A stretch of DNA of 64,000 nt from Candidatus Nitrososphaera evergladensis SR1 (lineage in GTDB: Archaea; Thermoproteota; Nitrososphaeria; Nitrososphaerales; Nitrososphaeraceae): assembly GCF_000730285.1 (NCBI RefSeq), contig NZ_CP007174.1:2480001-2544000 (forward strand), written 5' to 3'. Position numbers and translations under genes: made by a program. Positions 23,729-31,472 of the stretch are shown here, piece by piece; the stretch's first letter is position 1, and each line of letters begins with the position of its first letter. The notes beneath the pieces are model-generated. The model was not told where the DNA came from. It made no database searches and was given only the letters and a program-made list of their open reading frames with translations.

Positions 23729-26524
23729 CTATAGTTGCGGCGTCGCCACCGCCGCAGTAGTAGCAGGTCCTGTCACAGAGATTCTGGAGGTGCCCACCTC
23801 AGACAGCGCGACAGGAGACCCGCTCAACTGATCCCATACAAAGACCTTGACGACATAGTCGCCCGGCTCGTCAGGTGTCCAGGATCTGGTCGCTATTTCT
23901 GTCTGTCCAGTGTCCACGGCTCCAGTCTGCCAGTCGATCTTGATAGTGACGCCGTCCTTTTCAACCTGGGTTATGTAGACATAGTTCTGCGGGTTGTTCT
24001 GGTAGTTCTTGAAGGTGGCATAGATGTCCAGTTGCTGTCCCGCCGTGGCCGATGTGAGCACGACGTTGCTGTTCTGCGGATTGACAACACCAAAGTTGAC
24101 GAACTTGATCTTGTCCAGCGGGTATTGCACAAAGTGCGAGTCTGGGTAGGTGTAGACTCCGCCGCCTATGATGACGCTGCCGCCAGAGTTTCCTCCGCCA
24201 CCACCACCGCCACCGCCGCCTCCTCCACCTCCCCCGCCGCCACCTCCGCCGCCGCTGCTTGGGATGGTGATGACATAGCTCTCTGTAACAACAGGGCCAA
24301 GGTTGCCGACGCTGTCTTTGGCGACGAACTTGAGTGTCGTAGTTGATCCTATTGATATCGCCGTGACATACTCTGTGTTGGCTGTTGTAGGTGTAGAGCC
24401 GTCGGTGGTGTAGTAGATCTTGGTGTTATTGGTCTCGCTCGGCGCAAGGATGACGGACTGGGCTGTAGCATAGGTTCCGCCGACAGGTGCAGCTGACACT
24501 GTTGGAGCCGTAGTGTCAATGATGTACGACAGGGTTGTGACGTTGCCAAGTTTGTCTTGCGGGTCGACCAGAACGACCTTCAGGTCAGTGCTCTTAGATA
24601 TTTGTATTGGCCCGCTATAGGTGGTACTGTTTTTGGTTGGTGTCGAGCCGTTGGTAGTGTAGTGGATTGTCGAGCCCTCCTGTAATGACGTCAGCTTGAC
24701 GGTTTGCGGAGCGTTGTACGCTCCAGCTTTTGGCAACGGTAGCACTGGTGAAGGGGCGACTATGGTGACTGTCTGGTTCCACGTTGCAACGTTTTTAGAG
24801 GCATCAGTTGCATTCCAATGGACAATCGTGACTCCCACACGGAAGCCAGAGCCTTCTGAACCGCCAGGTGCATCGTTGACAATGACGGGGTTTTGGTCAG
24901 TATCGTCAGTGGCTTTGACAGTGCCTACTCCAAGCTCACCCGGCGAAATAGGGGTCAGTATACCCGTGGCTTCCTTTTGAATGTCTTGAGGAGGAATTGT
25001 GAACACTGGAGCTTTGGTATCAACTGTGCCGCCAAGAGTTACGGTGACAAGGGAATAATCCCATAGGAAATTACCCCAAAAGTCGGTAGCTCTGGCAGTA
25101 ACGTTGTAGGCGGCAGGCTTGGTGATGGGCAGTTCAAAAGACCAGGTGGTCCAGTTTCCAGGAGCGCCAGGAGTGGCCGTTTTATAGGCAGTACCATTGG
25201 TCCTCACCTCAACTATTTTTATTCCAGTTTCACTATCCCTCGCTTGCCCCTTTACTGGTATGTTTACCCCGGTTAAAGGTCCACCCACATGACTGTTCTT
25301 CTGGGGCTCGGTGATAGCAATTGTGGGCCTGACATTATCGGCAGTTGCGCGGACTGTTACGTACTGAAATGCTTGAACCGAATTGCCGGATTTATCAGTC
25401 GCCGTCCAAGTTACTTTGGTGGTTCCTTGTGGAAATCCCTCTGGCGGTACGTCTTTCGTAACATTAGGATTAGGATCCGAATTGTCTGATACTGAATAAA
25501 CTCCAAGATCGTCTATCTGGGTACGCGAGCTATTTGAAACTCTATGTATATCTTGAGGAGGCGTAAGAACAGGCGGAACGCTGTCAATTACTGGAGGTGG
25601 AGGGAGATTGAGAACCTCTGAGAAGGTCTTTGTAGTGTAACCATAGGCCTTGACAGTATCAAGGATTGTGTTCAGGTCGGCAATTTCCGCGCTGTTAACT
25701 TGAGGCGGCTTGAGTGGAACTTGGTTTGCATCCTTTGCTGCAAAGTCCTGTGGGTGAAGGGTCACGACGGCATATCCGTATGAGGAAATCGTGCTGTTAA
25801 TTCTGCTAAGGATTGTGTTTACTGAATTCTTGACGCCTTCTGGAGTTTCATAATTGTAAAAGCCGATTGTTTCTGGAAGGTGGTATATGCCTCGCGAGTC
25901 CGTGATGTTAGAGCCGGGTATCGCCCTGTACACCTTGTTGCTTTCGCTGTCTGGGTTATCGGGGTCGTATATGCCTGGAAGCTCTTGGTCAAATTCTGCG
26001 CTTAGTACCTTCATTTTGAGGCTCTTGAGCGCGTCGAGAGTAGCGTTATTGTAGGCATTGTATGGTGCAATGAAGGTTACTGGACTTGTACCCCAGAGCG
26101 TGACCATTTTTTCGTTTGCTTGCTGTAACGTAGAGTTCTGCTCTTGGAAAGTCATTTTTGAATGGTCGACGTGGTTCCACGCGTGGCTTGCGATCTCAAA
26201 GTTGCCGCTTCGAGCACCGTCTCTCACCTTGTTTATCACCGACGTGTCGGTTCCGATAAAGTTCATTATGACGCCAACAGTCAGCTTTTCATTCTTGGCG
26301 ATAAACTGGTCCATGACTGCATTCTGGACAGTGTTAAGCCAGCTGTCCTGTATGTCGTCAAGTCTAAAAATAACACAGTTGCACGCACCCGGGATTGGGG
26401 CGGCGTATGCACGGATGGGGGCTGAAGCCACGACGTTAAGAACTAGCACCAAGGCGGCTATCACTGCGGTGATCCTGGCCAGGGTGCTGGCTCTGCCGTA
26501 GCCAGACAGATGTTGAAAGGTCAT
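23729..26524 (-). CDS. large secreted polysaccharide deacetylase with HYR and CHB_HEX_C-type repeats
   Basis: A 931-residue exported protein. A signal-like N-terminus (to about residue 42) is followed by a NodB deacetylase domain at about 48-310, with the metal-binding pair RLDDIQD and the HAWNHVD motif. Two HYR/Ig-like modules (VTWTATDKSGN, VHWNATDASKN), two repeats resembling the chitobiase/hexosaminidase C-terminal domain (IHYTTNGSTPT, IYYTTDGSTPT), a poly-Gly linker of about 23 residues and a C-terminal beta domain (RSWTPDEPGDYVVKVFVWD) follow. It probably remodels surface glycans or captures external polysaccharide. The size and modular order are unusual for the family. Confidence 0.8.
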   Translation of the reverse strand: MTFQHLSGYGRASTLARITAVIAALVLVLNVVASAPIRAYAAPIPGACNCVIFRLDDIQDSWLNTVQNAVMDQFIAKNEKLTVGVIMNFIGTDTSVINKVRDGARSGNFEIASHAWNHVDHSKMTFQEQNSTLQQANEKMVTLWGTSPVTFIAPYNAYNNATLDALKSLKMKVLSAEFDQELPGIYDPDNPDSESNKVYRAIPGSNITDSRGIYHLPETIGFYNYETPEGVKNSVNTILSRINSTISSYGYAVVTLHPQDFAAKDANQVPLKPPQVNSAEIADLNTILDTVKAYGYTTKTFSEVLNLPPPPVIDSVPPVLTPPQDIHRVSNSSRTQIDDLGVYSVSDNSDPNPNVTKDVPPEGFPQGTTKVTWTATDKSGNSVQAFQYVTVRATADNVRPTIAITEPQKNSHVGGPLTGVNIPVKGQARDSETGIKIVEVRTNGTAYKTATPGAPGNWTTWSFELPITKPAAYNVTARATDFWGNFLWDYSLVTVTLGGTVDTKAPVFTIPPQDIQKEATGILTPISPGELGVGTVKATDDTDQNPVIVNDAPGGSEGSGFRVGVTIVHWNATDASKNVATWNQTVTIVAPSPVLPLPKAGAYNAPQTVKLTSLQEGSTIHYTTNGSTPTKNSTTYSGPIQISKSTDLKVVLVDPQDKLGNVTTLSYIIDTTAPTVSAAPVGGTYATAQSVILAPSETNNTKIYYTTDGSTPTTANTEYVTAISIGSTTTLKFVAKDSVGNLGPVVTESYVITIPSSGGGGGGGGGGGGGGGGGGGGGNSGGSVIIGGGVYTYPDSHFVQYPLDKIKFVNFGVVNPQNSNVVLTSATAGQQLDIYATFKNYQNNPQNYVYITQVEKDGVTIKIDWQTGAVDTGQTEIATRSWTPDEPGDYVVKVFVWDQLSGSPVALSEVGTSRISVTGPATTAAVATPQL

Positions 26525-26822
26525 ATAACAATGCTCTAATAATTTTGTATATAGGTAGCAGGCTCATTCTCCTACTGATTTTTGATTGTTTAAAGTGGCA
26601 AAACAGCGTCCAAAACATGTTTTTCAGGCAACCAATCGCGGTTAATCGACTGCAAAATCCAGCAAAAGATGAACCTAGATAAATCTAGGCTGGAAATTTA
26701 GAATATCGCTATAGAGCCGGACAAATGACGAATTGCGAGCTCTTGTGCAGAGCTATAGATATCTTATAGAAGATACCTCTATTCTTAAGCTGTCATAAAA
26801 AGAATGAAAAAAGGAAAAAGAG
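26525..26822. other. intergenic region with a CCTAGAT/ATCTAGG hairpin
   Basis: Nearly 300 bp, AT-rich, between two minus-strand genes. The one clear element is CCTAGAT-AA-ATCTAGG at 26674-26689. The rest probably holds the promoter of the deacetylase gene near 26530 and the end of the cdvC transcript. Confidence 0.45.
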
Positions 26823-28052
26823 CTAGAGCGCCTTGAACTGGTCGCTCCACCTCATGTACGCCCTTATCATGTCGACGCTGACTGAAGGCTTGCGGATCTT
26901 TAGTATCTCGCGGAAATCGGTGGTGCCGACGGGCCTTGGGTTTGCGTTGGCTTCCATTGCCTTTCCGCTTTCAAACAGCTCGTTGACGACGCGCAGCTGT
27001 ACCGACTGGCAGATGTCCTTGATGTCGCTTGCGCTGTAGCCGTCCGTGATTTTCGCAAGCTCGTCGATTTTGAGCGCGCTTTCGGTGTTGAGCGGGCGGG
27101 TGTACTGGTTGAACAGGTTGGTGCGAGAAGCGTTGTCCGGCAGTGTGACGTAAATCCTCTTTTGGAACCTGCGCAGAAATCCCGCTTCAAGGCTCCACGG
27201 CTTGTTGGTCGCGCCGATGACATAGAGCTGCGACTCTTTTGACTTGCCATTTATGCCGTCCATCTCTGTCAGGAACTGGTTCTTTACCCTCACCTCGCCT
27301 CCGACTTCGCTGTTGCGCTGTCCCAAGAGCGAGTCGATTTCGTCTATGAACAAGAGCACGGGCACGCCCTCGCTTTCGTTGAGCTTGCGCGCCATAGTGA
27401 ATAGTTTTGAAATGTTCTTTTCTGCCTCGCCCAGCCACTTGCTCATCATCGACGCCGCGTCGACGTTGATGAAGTAGCCGTCAATCTCTGCCGCAGCGGC
27501 CGCTGCAAGCAGCGTTTTTCCGCACCCCGGCGGCCCGTACAGCAGTATCCCGCGTGGCCACCCAAGCGGGAACAGGTCCGGCCTCTTCATCGGGTAAACG
27601 ATGGACTCGCGAATAGCCCTCTTGGCGTCGTCAAGGCCGATGACTTCGTCCCAGCTCACCTTGGGCTTGTCCTTCATTACAAGGTCGTCAAAGTCGGCCT
27701 TTAGCGTCTCTACGTTGCCGGACTTGCTTCCGCTGCCGCCAGATGGTGCGCTTCCCTTGCCGTTGCCGTTTGCCGGCTCGACTCTGTTGTCTTCAATCGG
27801 GGTTGGCCTGTCGTCGTCAAGCCCGTGCGACATCTGGAGTGCCTTTATCCGGTTCTGGTACGCGTTTGCCCGTTCCATGTAGACCTTGTTCAACTTGTAA
27901 TCCGGGTAGATCTGTACGAGCTTGACTAGTGCCTCAATTGCCCTCTGGTATGACTGGATAGCCATGCCTCTTGAGCCCTGAGAGTCAAGCCTGATCGCCT
28001 CGGCTGCATACTTGCTAGCGCTATTTTCAAGTTCTTGGGGTGCGAGACTCAT
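26823..28052 (-). CDS. cdvC: CdvC, Vps4-like AAA ATPase of cell division
   Basis: A 409-residue protein with an N-terminal MIT domain (residues 1-75, helical, with NSASKYAAEAI and SYQRAIEALVKLVQIYP), a Gly/Ser-rich linker and an AAA ATPase. Walker A is GPPGCGKT at 173-180, Walker B is LLFIDEID near 233-240, and VRVKNQFLTEMDG and GATNKPWSLE follow. Like Vps4 it should disassemble ESCRT-III (CdvB) filaments at the division site. It ends the three-gene cdv run. Confidence 0.95.
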   Translation of the reverse strand: MSLAPQELENSASKYAAEAIRLDSQGSRGMAIQSYQRAIEALVKLVQIYPDYKLNKVYMERANAYQNRIKALQMSHGLDDDRPTPIEDNRVEPANGNGKGSAPSGGSGSKSGNVETLKADFDDLVMKDKPKVSWDEVIGLDDAKRAIRESIVYPMKRPDLFPLGWPRGILLYGPPGCGKTLLAAAAAAEIDGYFINVDAASMMSKWLGEAEKNISKLFTMARKLNESEGVPVLLFIDEIDSLLGQRNSEVGGEVRVKNQFLTEMDGINGKSKESQLYVIGATNKPWSLEAGFLRRFQKRIYVTLPDNASRTNLFNQYTRPLNTESALKIDELAKITDGYSASDIKDICQSVQLRVVNELFESGKAMEANANPRPVGTTDFREILKIRKPSVSVDMIRAYMRWSDQFKAL

Positions 28053-28097
28053 AATTGCAGTTCCAGATGAAAATTGGTTATCGATTTGAATTACCTA

Positions 28098-28139
28098 GGT
28101 GTAAATCTATCTTTGCTTGCAGTGTGAAAAGTTTACACC
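28098..28139. promoter_or_regulatory. GGTGTAAA/TTTACACC inverted repeat before cdvC
   Basis: Eight-base perfect arms (28098-28105, 28132-28139) lie between the CdvB paralogue stop and the cdvC start. They may be an operator for cdvC alone, or a hairpin that sets its expression relative to cdvB. Confidence 0.4.
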
Positions 28140-28140
28140 A

Positions 28141-28725
28141 TCAGGCCAGCTCGGCCTCGGCTTTTTGCTGCCTTGTCTCGACAATCGGAGCGTCTGCAGC
28201 GGCCTTTGGCTCTGCAGCGACAGATTCTTGCGGCTGTACGGATGGCGATTGTAATGGTGGCGCCTGCGCAACTGCCGCCGTCGCCTCGGCAAGGATGTTG
28301 TTCTGCACCTCGATTTGCGCCGGCTCGGGGTCGGGCATGTACAGGCCGCAGGACGATATCTTGGATATGGCGTCGTGCATCTCGGCAAGCGCGTTTTCTG
28401 CCAGCGGCACCAGGTGCTCAAAGTCGCTCTTTATCGCGTTTACCGACTCGGCGGCGCCGTTGATTATCATGACAAATTCTTCCAAAAAGCGCGCGGCCTC
28501 CATCTTGCCGGACAGTTCGCTCAGCACAAGCTCGCCGTTTTTTACCAGCTCAAGGACTCGGGCTAGCTCCTTGTACTCGTCGCCGTCTCCCTGCGATTTC
28601 AGTATAAAGTCGGCCCGCGACTCTATCCTGCTGCGCAGCACGCTCATTGCGTAGGCGTTGCGCTCCAGGTTTGCGAGAGCTACAGTGGCCCTTTCCCTAA
28701 GGGTAGAGTCCTTGCGAAACAGCAA
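28141..28725 (-). CDS. cdvB: CdvB-like ESCRT-III protein (Snf7 family), paralogue 1
   Basis: A 194-residue protein from the proposed TTG 28725. The helical ESCRT-III core runs from LFRKDSTLRERATVALANLER to about residue 140, with heptad-like charged helices. It is followed by a Pro/Gln/Ala-rich tail (from about 150). A longer frame from 28815 would add residues encoded across a strong hairpin and is unlikely. CdvB filaments constrict the membrane during division. It lies between the second cdvB copy and cdvC in the same direction. Confidence 0.75.
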   Translation of the reverse strand: MLFRKDSTLRERATVALANLERNAYAMSVLRSRIESRADFILKSQGDGDEYKELARVLELVKNGELVLSELSGKMEAARFLEEFVMIINGAAESVNAIKSDFEHLVPLAENALAEMHDAISKISSCGLYMPDPEPAQIEVQNNILAEATAAVAQAPPLQSPSVQPQESVAAEPKAAADAPIVETRQQKAEAELA

Positions 28726-28794
28726 ATGTATACACGAGTTCTGGTCAAAAGCGACGAAAAGGCAAAGGGTCAAAAGATGTTGGGCATTCTGTTC

Positions 28795-28864
28795 GCCCGG
28801 GGTGACCCCGGGCAAAACAGAGTAGGGCTGCCTAGCCGACGACAGCCACGAAGTCAGCTAGGCA
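28795..28864. terminator. two hairpins between the cdvB paralogues
   Basis: GCCCGGGG-TGA-CCCCGGGC (28795-28813) is a perfect 8-bp hairpin, and TGCCTAGC/GCTAGGCA (28829-28836, 28857-28864) forms a second stem that includes the stop codon of the upstream cdvB copy. Together they could end or attenuate transcription between the two genes. Confidence 0.5.
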
Positions 28865-29505
28865 ACCTTTGTGGGTACCATCGGAAGATCGGGGATTCCG
28901 GGGAGCTCCTCCTTCATCTTGTGTTCTACGGTGCTTGATGCTTCGTCGACAAGCCTCACGGCTTCTTCGTTTGCAGTCTCAAAGTTGATAGTGTAACCGC
29001 CCACCTGGCCGGCGTCCACCAGTATCCCGCTCAACAGTTCCGAGATTATGCCCAGCTCCTCTTCCATCTCGGGCACAAAGGGCACAAGAGACGACCTCAC
29101 GTTTTTCACCACCGCCATCGCAGGGCTCAATACTATGACAAGGTCGCCAAAGTCCGACACGGACGACAGCCGGCCGTGGATTTTTTCAAGCGCCACCTTG
29201 GCTATCGAGACGACGCGGCTTACCTGCCTTGCCTTTGCCAGCTCGGCAGAAAGCACGGTCGAGTACTGGGCGTTGCTCTCCTTTATCGAGGCCATGAGCT
29301 TGCGAAACGTCTCGTCGTCGCGCACCTTCAAGGACGACTGGAGTTCGTCAAGCTGGGCTATCTGGTTCTCTATCCTCTTTTGCACCGCTTCAAGCCGGGG
29401 CCTCAGGGGACCTCCCGGCTTTGGCGAAGCCGCTGCTGCTACGGATGAGGAATCGTCGGTAGAAGTAACTACTGATTCGGATTTGACCCACTTTGACATC
29501 GTCAT
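28858..29505 (-). CDS. cdvB: CdvB-like ESCRT-III protein (Snf7 family), paralogue 2
   Basis: A 215-residue protein with a disordered Ser/Ala/Pro-rich N-terminus (to about residue 33) and a helical ESCRT-III core (RLEAVQKRIENQIAQLDEL to about 160). It ends with SSTVEHKMKEELPGIPDLP, which resembles the MIT-interacting tail used to recruit Vps4/CdvC. It is the first gene of the cdv run and divergent from the TrmB regulator, with palindromes in the shared 167-bp gap. It probably forms division filaments with the downstream paralogue. Confidence 0.8.
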   Translation of the reverse strand: MTMSKWVKSESVVTSTDDSSSVAAAASPKPGGPLRPRLEAVQKRIENQIAQLDELQSSLKVRDDETFRKLMASIKESNAQYSTVLSAELAKARQVSRVVSIAKVALEKIHGRLSSVSDFGDLVIVLSPAMAVVKNVRSSLVPFVPEMEEELGIISELLSGILVDAGQVGGYTINFETANEEAVRLVDEASSTVEHKMKEELPGIPDLPMVPTKVA

Positions 29506-29564
29506 TTTGCAACGGCTTTGCTTCCGGGGATGGCGATAATACGCCCGGTGTGCCGGAAAGTTTT

Positions 29565-29634
29565 GTCACCGCGGTGACGCGATTTCGCGGTAACAGCTTG
29601 GCATTTTTTTGACTTTTGACACAATATGTTTGAC
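29565..29634. promoter_or_regulatory. trmB-cdvB divergent control region
   Basis: GTCACCGCGGTGAC (29565-29578) is a perfect 14-bp palindrome. CGCGGTAAC (29586-29594) repeats one half with one mismatch. Farther on TTTTGAC occurs twice in tandem (29607-29620) and GTTTGAC once more at 29628-29634, all on a 7-nt spacing. TrmB-type regulators bind palindromes, so the site may couple the regulator to cdv expression. Confidence 0.55.
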
Positions 29635-29672
29635 CCACCGTTTTACCTTGGCAACGGGCAAGTCTACCCCGG

Positions 29673-30866
29673 ATGCACCATCAGGATAACATTTCTTCTT
29701 CTCCAGCTTCAGGCGACCTGCCGGCGAGCCTTGAAGAGTTTGGGCTGTCAAAGTATGAAGCGCGCGCCTACCTTACGATGATAGGCAAGGGATCGCTTGC
29801 GGCAAGCGACCTTGCGTATTATGCCAACCTGCCAAGGACCAAGGTGTACCAGACGGTGAAAAAACTAGAGAAAAAGAGGCTGGCGGTGGTGTCAAAGCAA
29901 AAGCCGCTGATCTGCAGCGCAATCCCGCCGGAAGAGGCGTTTGGCGAGATTGTCAACCTGCACGAGCGCAGGGTAAAGAACATGCGCAAGATAGTCGAGC
30001 GCCTGCAAAAGCTGAGCGACGAGGGGCAGAGGCCCAAGGGCTCCGAAGAAAGGAGGTACTTTATACTCGATCCTGATTCTGCACTGTCAAAGATATCAAG
30101 CTTGGTTGCAAACGCAAGGTCGTCGATAACGGCGACTTTGGACCCGTGGGGGCTGCGGCTGCTTGCGCAGTGCAGGGGGCAGCTGATAAAGGCGGAGACA
30201 AACGGGGCGCGCATCCGGCTGATAGTCGGCGCGCAGTGCCTTGGAAGCGAGAGCCTGTCACTGCTTCCTGACGGGATAGAGCTGAAGATGGCAGGCGGCA
30301 GTGCCTCGTCAAACCTCATGATAATCGACATGACCCACATGGTCTCTGTCGACCCCAGCAACGGCAAGGCCGCGCTCTTTGCGTCCCTCGACGCGTACGG
30401 CGCGATGCAGGCCAAGAGCTTTGAGGAAGCGTGGTCAAAAGCAGGCGAGGCCAAGCACGCGCTGGAGGCCCAGCCGGCGCTTGCCGCAAAGGCGATAGAG
30501 CTTGCAAGGGCAGTGGAAAACGGCCTTGCCGCGCACATGCTGGAATACGCCATGAACAGCGAGGACCCCGCCGGCGAGCTTGTCGAAGTGATGGAGAGAA
30601 AATACGGGCTCAAGGTGGGGACGATGAGCGCGCCAGAGATCCTCGACCTTGTCGATTCTGCGCTAAAGATAAGCTGCCTTGGCTGGTTAAAACATGACAA
30701 GAGCAACAACATCGTCAGCCTCCAGTCCAAGGCGGAAGGCAAGCACGTCCTGCCCTGGGCAGTGGTGCTGGCATCCTACTTCAAGCGCTCAGGCAACGAG
30801 CCAAAGATAATGCAGAGCAAGCAGAGCCCGCAGCTGGTGCACGTCAGGCTGGCAAGGCCGATATAA
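29673..30866 (+). CDS. TrmB-family transcriptional regulator
   Basis: A 397-residue regulator. The winged helix is near residues 17-90 (LEEFGLSKYEARAYLTMIG, LPRTKVYQTVKKLEKKRLA). A sensor domain typical of TrmB follows, with FILDPDSALSKISSLV and VDPSNGKAALFAS. The C-terminal 110 residues look helical and are extra to the usual family length. TrmB proteins control sugar or metabolic genes in Archaea; here the gene is divergent from cdvB, and the shared gap has palindromes, so control of division genes is possible but inferred. Confidence 0.85.
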   Translation: MHHQDNISSSPASGDLPASLEEFGLSKYEARAYLTMIGKGSLAASDLAYYANLPRTKVYQTVKKLEKKRLAVVSKQKPLICSAIPPEEAFGEIVNLHERRVKNMRKIVERLQKLSDEGQRPKGSEERRYFILDPDSALSKISSLVANARSSITATLDPWGLRLLAQCRGQLIKAETNGARIRLIVGAQCLGSESLSLLPDGIELKMAGGSASSNLMIIDMTHMVSVDPSNGKAALFASLDAYGAMQAKSFEEAWSKAGEAKHALEAQPALAAKAIELARAVENGLAAHMLEYAMNSEDPAGELVEVMERKYGLKVGTMSAPEILDLVDSALKISCLGWLKHDKSNNIVSLQSKAEGKHVLPWAVVLASYFKRSGNEPKIMQSKQSPQLVHVRLARPI

Positions 30867-30904
30867 CATAGCATAAATAGCAAAAGCGCCAATTGCTTTT
30901 CGTC

Positions 30905-31429
30905 GTGCAGGCAACAAGACTTGCGATAGCTATCGGAGCGGCGGCAGCCGCCGGGGCAATCGCTTTTGCTGTCTTGTACTTTACGCCGGCGCTGCGAATG
31001 GTCGAGGGCACGCCAGACAACATCTCGGCAGTTGCAGGGGCTGGCCTGCCGGGGTACAACCACACCGTGGTGTCGATAGCCGACGCCCGCATCCTTGCCG
31101 ACATTGCCGACACGCCTGACAAAAAGACAAAAGGGCTTGCGGTGAGGAGCAACATGACAGAGGGAGAGGGAATGCTGTTTCTGTTTGACAACGACTATCC
31201 CCACCCGTTCTGGATGAACGGCATGAAGTTCCCGATAGACATAATCTGGCTTGACAGCAACAAGACGGTGGTGCACATCGAGCATTCGCTGCCCCCGTGC
31301 CCGAACCAATTTGACTGCCCAAACCACCAGCCCGACCATAATGCAAGATACGTGCTTGAAACCGTCGCCGGGTTTTCAGAGCGGCACGGCGTAAAGGACG
31401 GGACGCAGGCGCAGTTTAGCTTGAACTAA
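30905..31429 (+). CDS. DUF192 family protein, secreted or membrane-anchored
   Basis: A 174-residue protein from GTG 30905 (TTG 30893 is also possible). A membrane helix near residues 5-25 is followed by a DUF192 domain: LAVRSNMTEGEGMLFLFDN and FWMNGMKFPIDIIWLDSN are its signature segments. A CPNQFDCPN pair may form a disulfide. The family function is unknown, but it is common in exported proteins of Archaea and bacteria. A TATA box for ileS lies just after its stop. Confidence 0.8.
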   Translation: MQATRLAIAIGAAAAAGAIAFAVLYFTPALRMVEGTPDNISAVAGAGLPGYNHTVVSIADARILADIADTPDKKTKGLAVRSNMTEGEGMLFLFDNDYPHPFWMNGMKFPIDIIWLDSNKTVVHIEHSLPPCPNQFDCPNHQPDHNARYVLETVAGFSERHGVKDGTQAQFSLN

Positions 31430-31432
31430 AGA

Positions 31433-31438
31433 TATAAA
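31433..31438 (+). promoter_or_regulatory. TATA box of ileS
   Basis: TATAAA lies 35-40 nt before the ileS ATG and just after the DUF192 stop. This spacing implies a 5' leader of only about ten nucleotides. Confidence 0.55.
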
Positions 31439-31472
31439 CGGGTCGCGCCCTCCGCCTCTCTCGTACACGCAC

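Noticed and set aside
24196-24262. GGT/GGC-type triplet run as a possible VNTR or CRISPR-like repeat
   Set aside because: It encodes an in-frame poly-Gly linker of the deacetylase and has no spacers.
29819-30742. A 307-residue open frame antisense to the TrmB regulator
   Set aside because: Ser- and Ala-rich low-information sequence without a domain; the sense frame is a clear regulator.
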